Shown here piece by piece: positions 43,790-45,650 of a stretch of 45,650 nt of DNA (within the stretch, counting starts at the first letter, position 1; every line of letters starts with the position of its first letter). Position numbers and translations under genes: made by a program. The notes under the pieces are model-generated. The model did no database searches. It saw only the letters and a program-made list of their open reading frames with translations, and was not told the DNA's origin. The stretch is from NCBI GenBank assembly GCA_022836615.1, contig MU405413.1, positions 1 through 45,650 on the forward strand, given 5' to 3'. This DNA is from Annulohypoxylon bovei var. microspora (taxonomy: Eukaryota; Ascomycota; Sordariomycetes; Xylariales; Hypoxylaceae).

Positions 43790-45650
43790 TTAATTATGGC
43801 TTATTAATATAAATATTTATTAAGTAATAACTTTATAAAATTTTAATATTTTATAATTTTAAAAATATTATTAAATAATTTTTAATTTAATAAAATAAAT
43901 AAAAATAAATATATTATAATAATTTAATTATTTATTATTTAAAATTAATTTAACGTGGCTTTAATTTAACCGGGGTTTAACCGGGGCTTAACCGAAGTTT
44001 AATAAAAGTTTAATAACGGTTTAATAACGGTTTAATAACGGTTTAATAATAATTTAATTTTAATTTATTAATAAATATTTTTTATTATTAAAAAAATTTA
44101 TAAAAATATAATTAAATTTATTTAATTTATTTAATTTAAATAAACATTTAAATTAATATTATTAATTATAAAAAACATTATTTATAAAATTATTTAAATA
44201 TAAAAATTATATAATTTAATTAATGTAATTATTTAATAAAAAAATAAATTTAAAATTTAATTAAATTAATTTATTTAATGTAATGGCATTTAATTATTAT
44301 TATTTTTAAAGTATATTAACGGAATAATTAATTAATATTTTAATTATAAAATTAATATATAAAAACTTTTTAAAAAAAACCATTTCGTAGTTTTTTTTTT
44401 TTTAATTTTTTATTTTAAATATTTTTATTAATAAAATATATAATTTTATTATTATATAAGTTTTATTTTAATTTAAAATTTATTTATTATAATATAATAT
44501 TTAAAGTTATTTATTCGTTTTATTTTTTTAATTTAAAAGTTTATTTTTAAGATTTTTTTTTTCTTAAATATATAAACGTTTACGCATTAATTTAATTCTT
44601 TTTAAATTATAATATATTTAAAGTTTTATTTTTAATTTTTATTTAATTTTTAAAAACTTTTATTTTTTTAAATAAAATTTTTTATATTAATGGTTATAAA
44701 GCTTTACTTTTATTTATAATAAAATATCTTTTAACATTATTTATTTTATTATTAATTAATAATAATATTTAAATTATTAAATAAAAATTTTAATAAAAAT
44801 ATTAAGTTATTTATTAATTAAATTAATTAATTAAAATTTGCTTTCATTTTTTTAATTATATAATTTTAAATTAATAAGTTTTTATTTATAATTAAAAATA
44901 AATCTTTAATTTTAAAGGAAATATTAAAACCTTTAATAATTTGAAAAATCATTTAATTAATTATTTAATAATAAAATTAAAAGCTTGTTTTTCCCTTTAA
45001 AAAAAAAAAAAAAAAAAGTTCCACCCATTAATAAATCTTTTAATTAAAGTAAATATACCCTTTAATTAAATTTATAATAAAGTTTTACCACCCCACCTTT
45101 AAAGTTTAATATAATAAAAGTAAATTTATTTTAAATTATATTATTTATTATTTTAAATAAATTAATAATATTAAAAAATTAATTATAAATCGTTTTTATT
45201 TTTTTTATTTTTTTTATTTTTTCTTTTCCTTTTATTCCCCCCGTTTCCTTTTATGTCTTTTACTTTTTCACTTTAATTTATATATTATAAGATCCGGTTA
45301 TCTTTTTAATAAAATAAAATAACGAGTTTAAAAAATTAAATAATCTTTAACGTACCTTTAAAATATAATTAATAATTTTATTTTTATTTTTATTAAAAAT
45401 TTATATTAAAGATTTATATTTTTTATTAAATGATTTAAATTTTATATTTAAAAAATGGGAAATAAATATAAAGAATAAGCTTTAAGTTAATTAATGGAAA
45501 TTTTTTAAAAAATATATTTAATTTATATAACTTTATTTATTTATTAAAAGTAAAGTTAAATTAATTTTTTAATTTTTTTTTATTAAAAATAATATTAATT
45601 AATATATTAAAATTAAATAAATATATAATTTATTAAAGTTATTATATAAT
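43790..45650. other. Extremely AT-rich gene-free block, probably RIP-degraded repeat DNA
   Basis: GC falls abruptly and stays very low to the window end, with many TTAA and TATA runs and an 18-base A tract near 45000. No open frame of note. Such blocks in ascomycetes are usually transposon remains mutated by RIP. Slightly higher-GC islands (about 43960-44050 and 45225-45300) are the least decayed parts. Confidence 0.8.
43965..44052. repeat. Decaying 11-12-bp minisatellite
   Basis: Units grade from GGGGTTTAACC-like copies on the left to TTTAATAACGG copies on the right, about seven in all. The change between ends is mainly C to T and G to A. Confidence 0.65.

Overview
The window looks like genomic DNA of a filamentous ascomycete, most likely a Sordariomycete. 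The genes carry short introns (about 42-146 bp) with GT..AG ends and CTNAY-like branch sites. The gene families (Fung_rhodopsin, PTR2, tannase, F-box and an A-T-TE NRPS-like enzyme) are fungal, and the last ~1.9 kb is an extremely AT-rich block typical of repeat-induced point mutation (RIP). Genus cannot be assigned from the sequence. All exon models were joined by eye; each model given as complete has coding exons that sum to a multiple of three and end at a stop.

Left flank (1-12.3 kb), mainly housekeeping: an 85-bp repeat at the very start, a POT/PTR2 peptide transporter, a broken Fung_rhodopsin gene interrupted by ~0.75 kb of low-GC DNA, a DUF1992 (DNAJC28-like) mitochondrial protein, and a complete ACH1-type acetyl-CoA hydrolase/CoA-transferase.

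Centre (12.8-38.4 kb), a secondary-metabolite gene cluster: O-methyltransferase (OMT) A(-), OMT-B(+), an intact Fung_rhodopsin membrane protein(+), a small Cys-containing hypothetical(-), an ACC-synthase-like PLP aminotransferase(-), an A-T-TE NRPS-like synthetase(-), OMT-C(+), OMT-D(-), a cytochrome P450(+), an NmrA-type NAD(P)-binding protein(-) and a 14-TM-type MFS transporter(+). Several genes are divergent pairs sharing promoters. By analogy with TdiA/AtrA-type enzymes, the aminotransferase could supply an aryl-pyruvate that the synthetase dimerises to a quinone, furanone or butyrolactone core. OMTs, P450 and the NmrA protein would tailor it and the MFS would export it. The product is inferred, not shown. 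The four OMTs are two paralogue pairs (A/D and B/C) by exon lengths and sequence; OMT-B has lost two key residues.

Right flank (38.4-45.65 kb): an unusual 73-nt hairpin, an F-box protein, a secreted tannase/feruloyl esterase, an inverted second copy of the 85-bp repeat, and a gene-free AT-rich block with a decaying 12-bp minisatellite. The two 85-bp copies bracket all of the gene-rich DNA.
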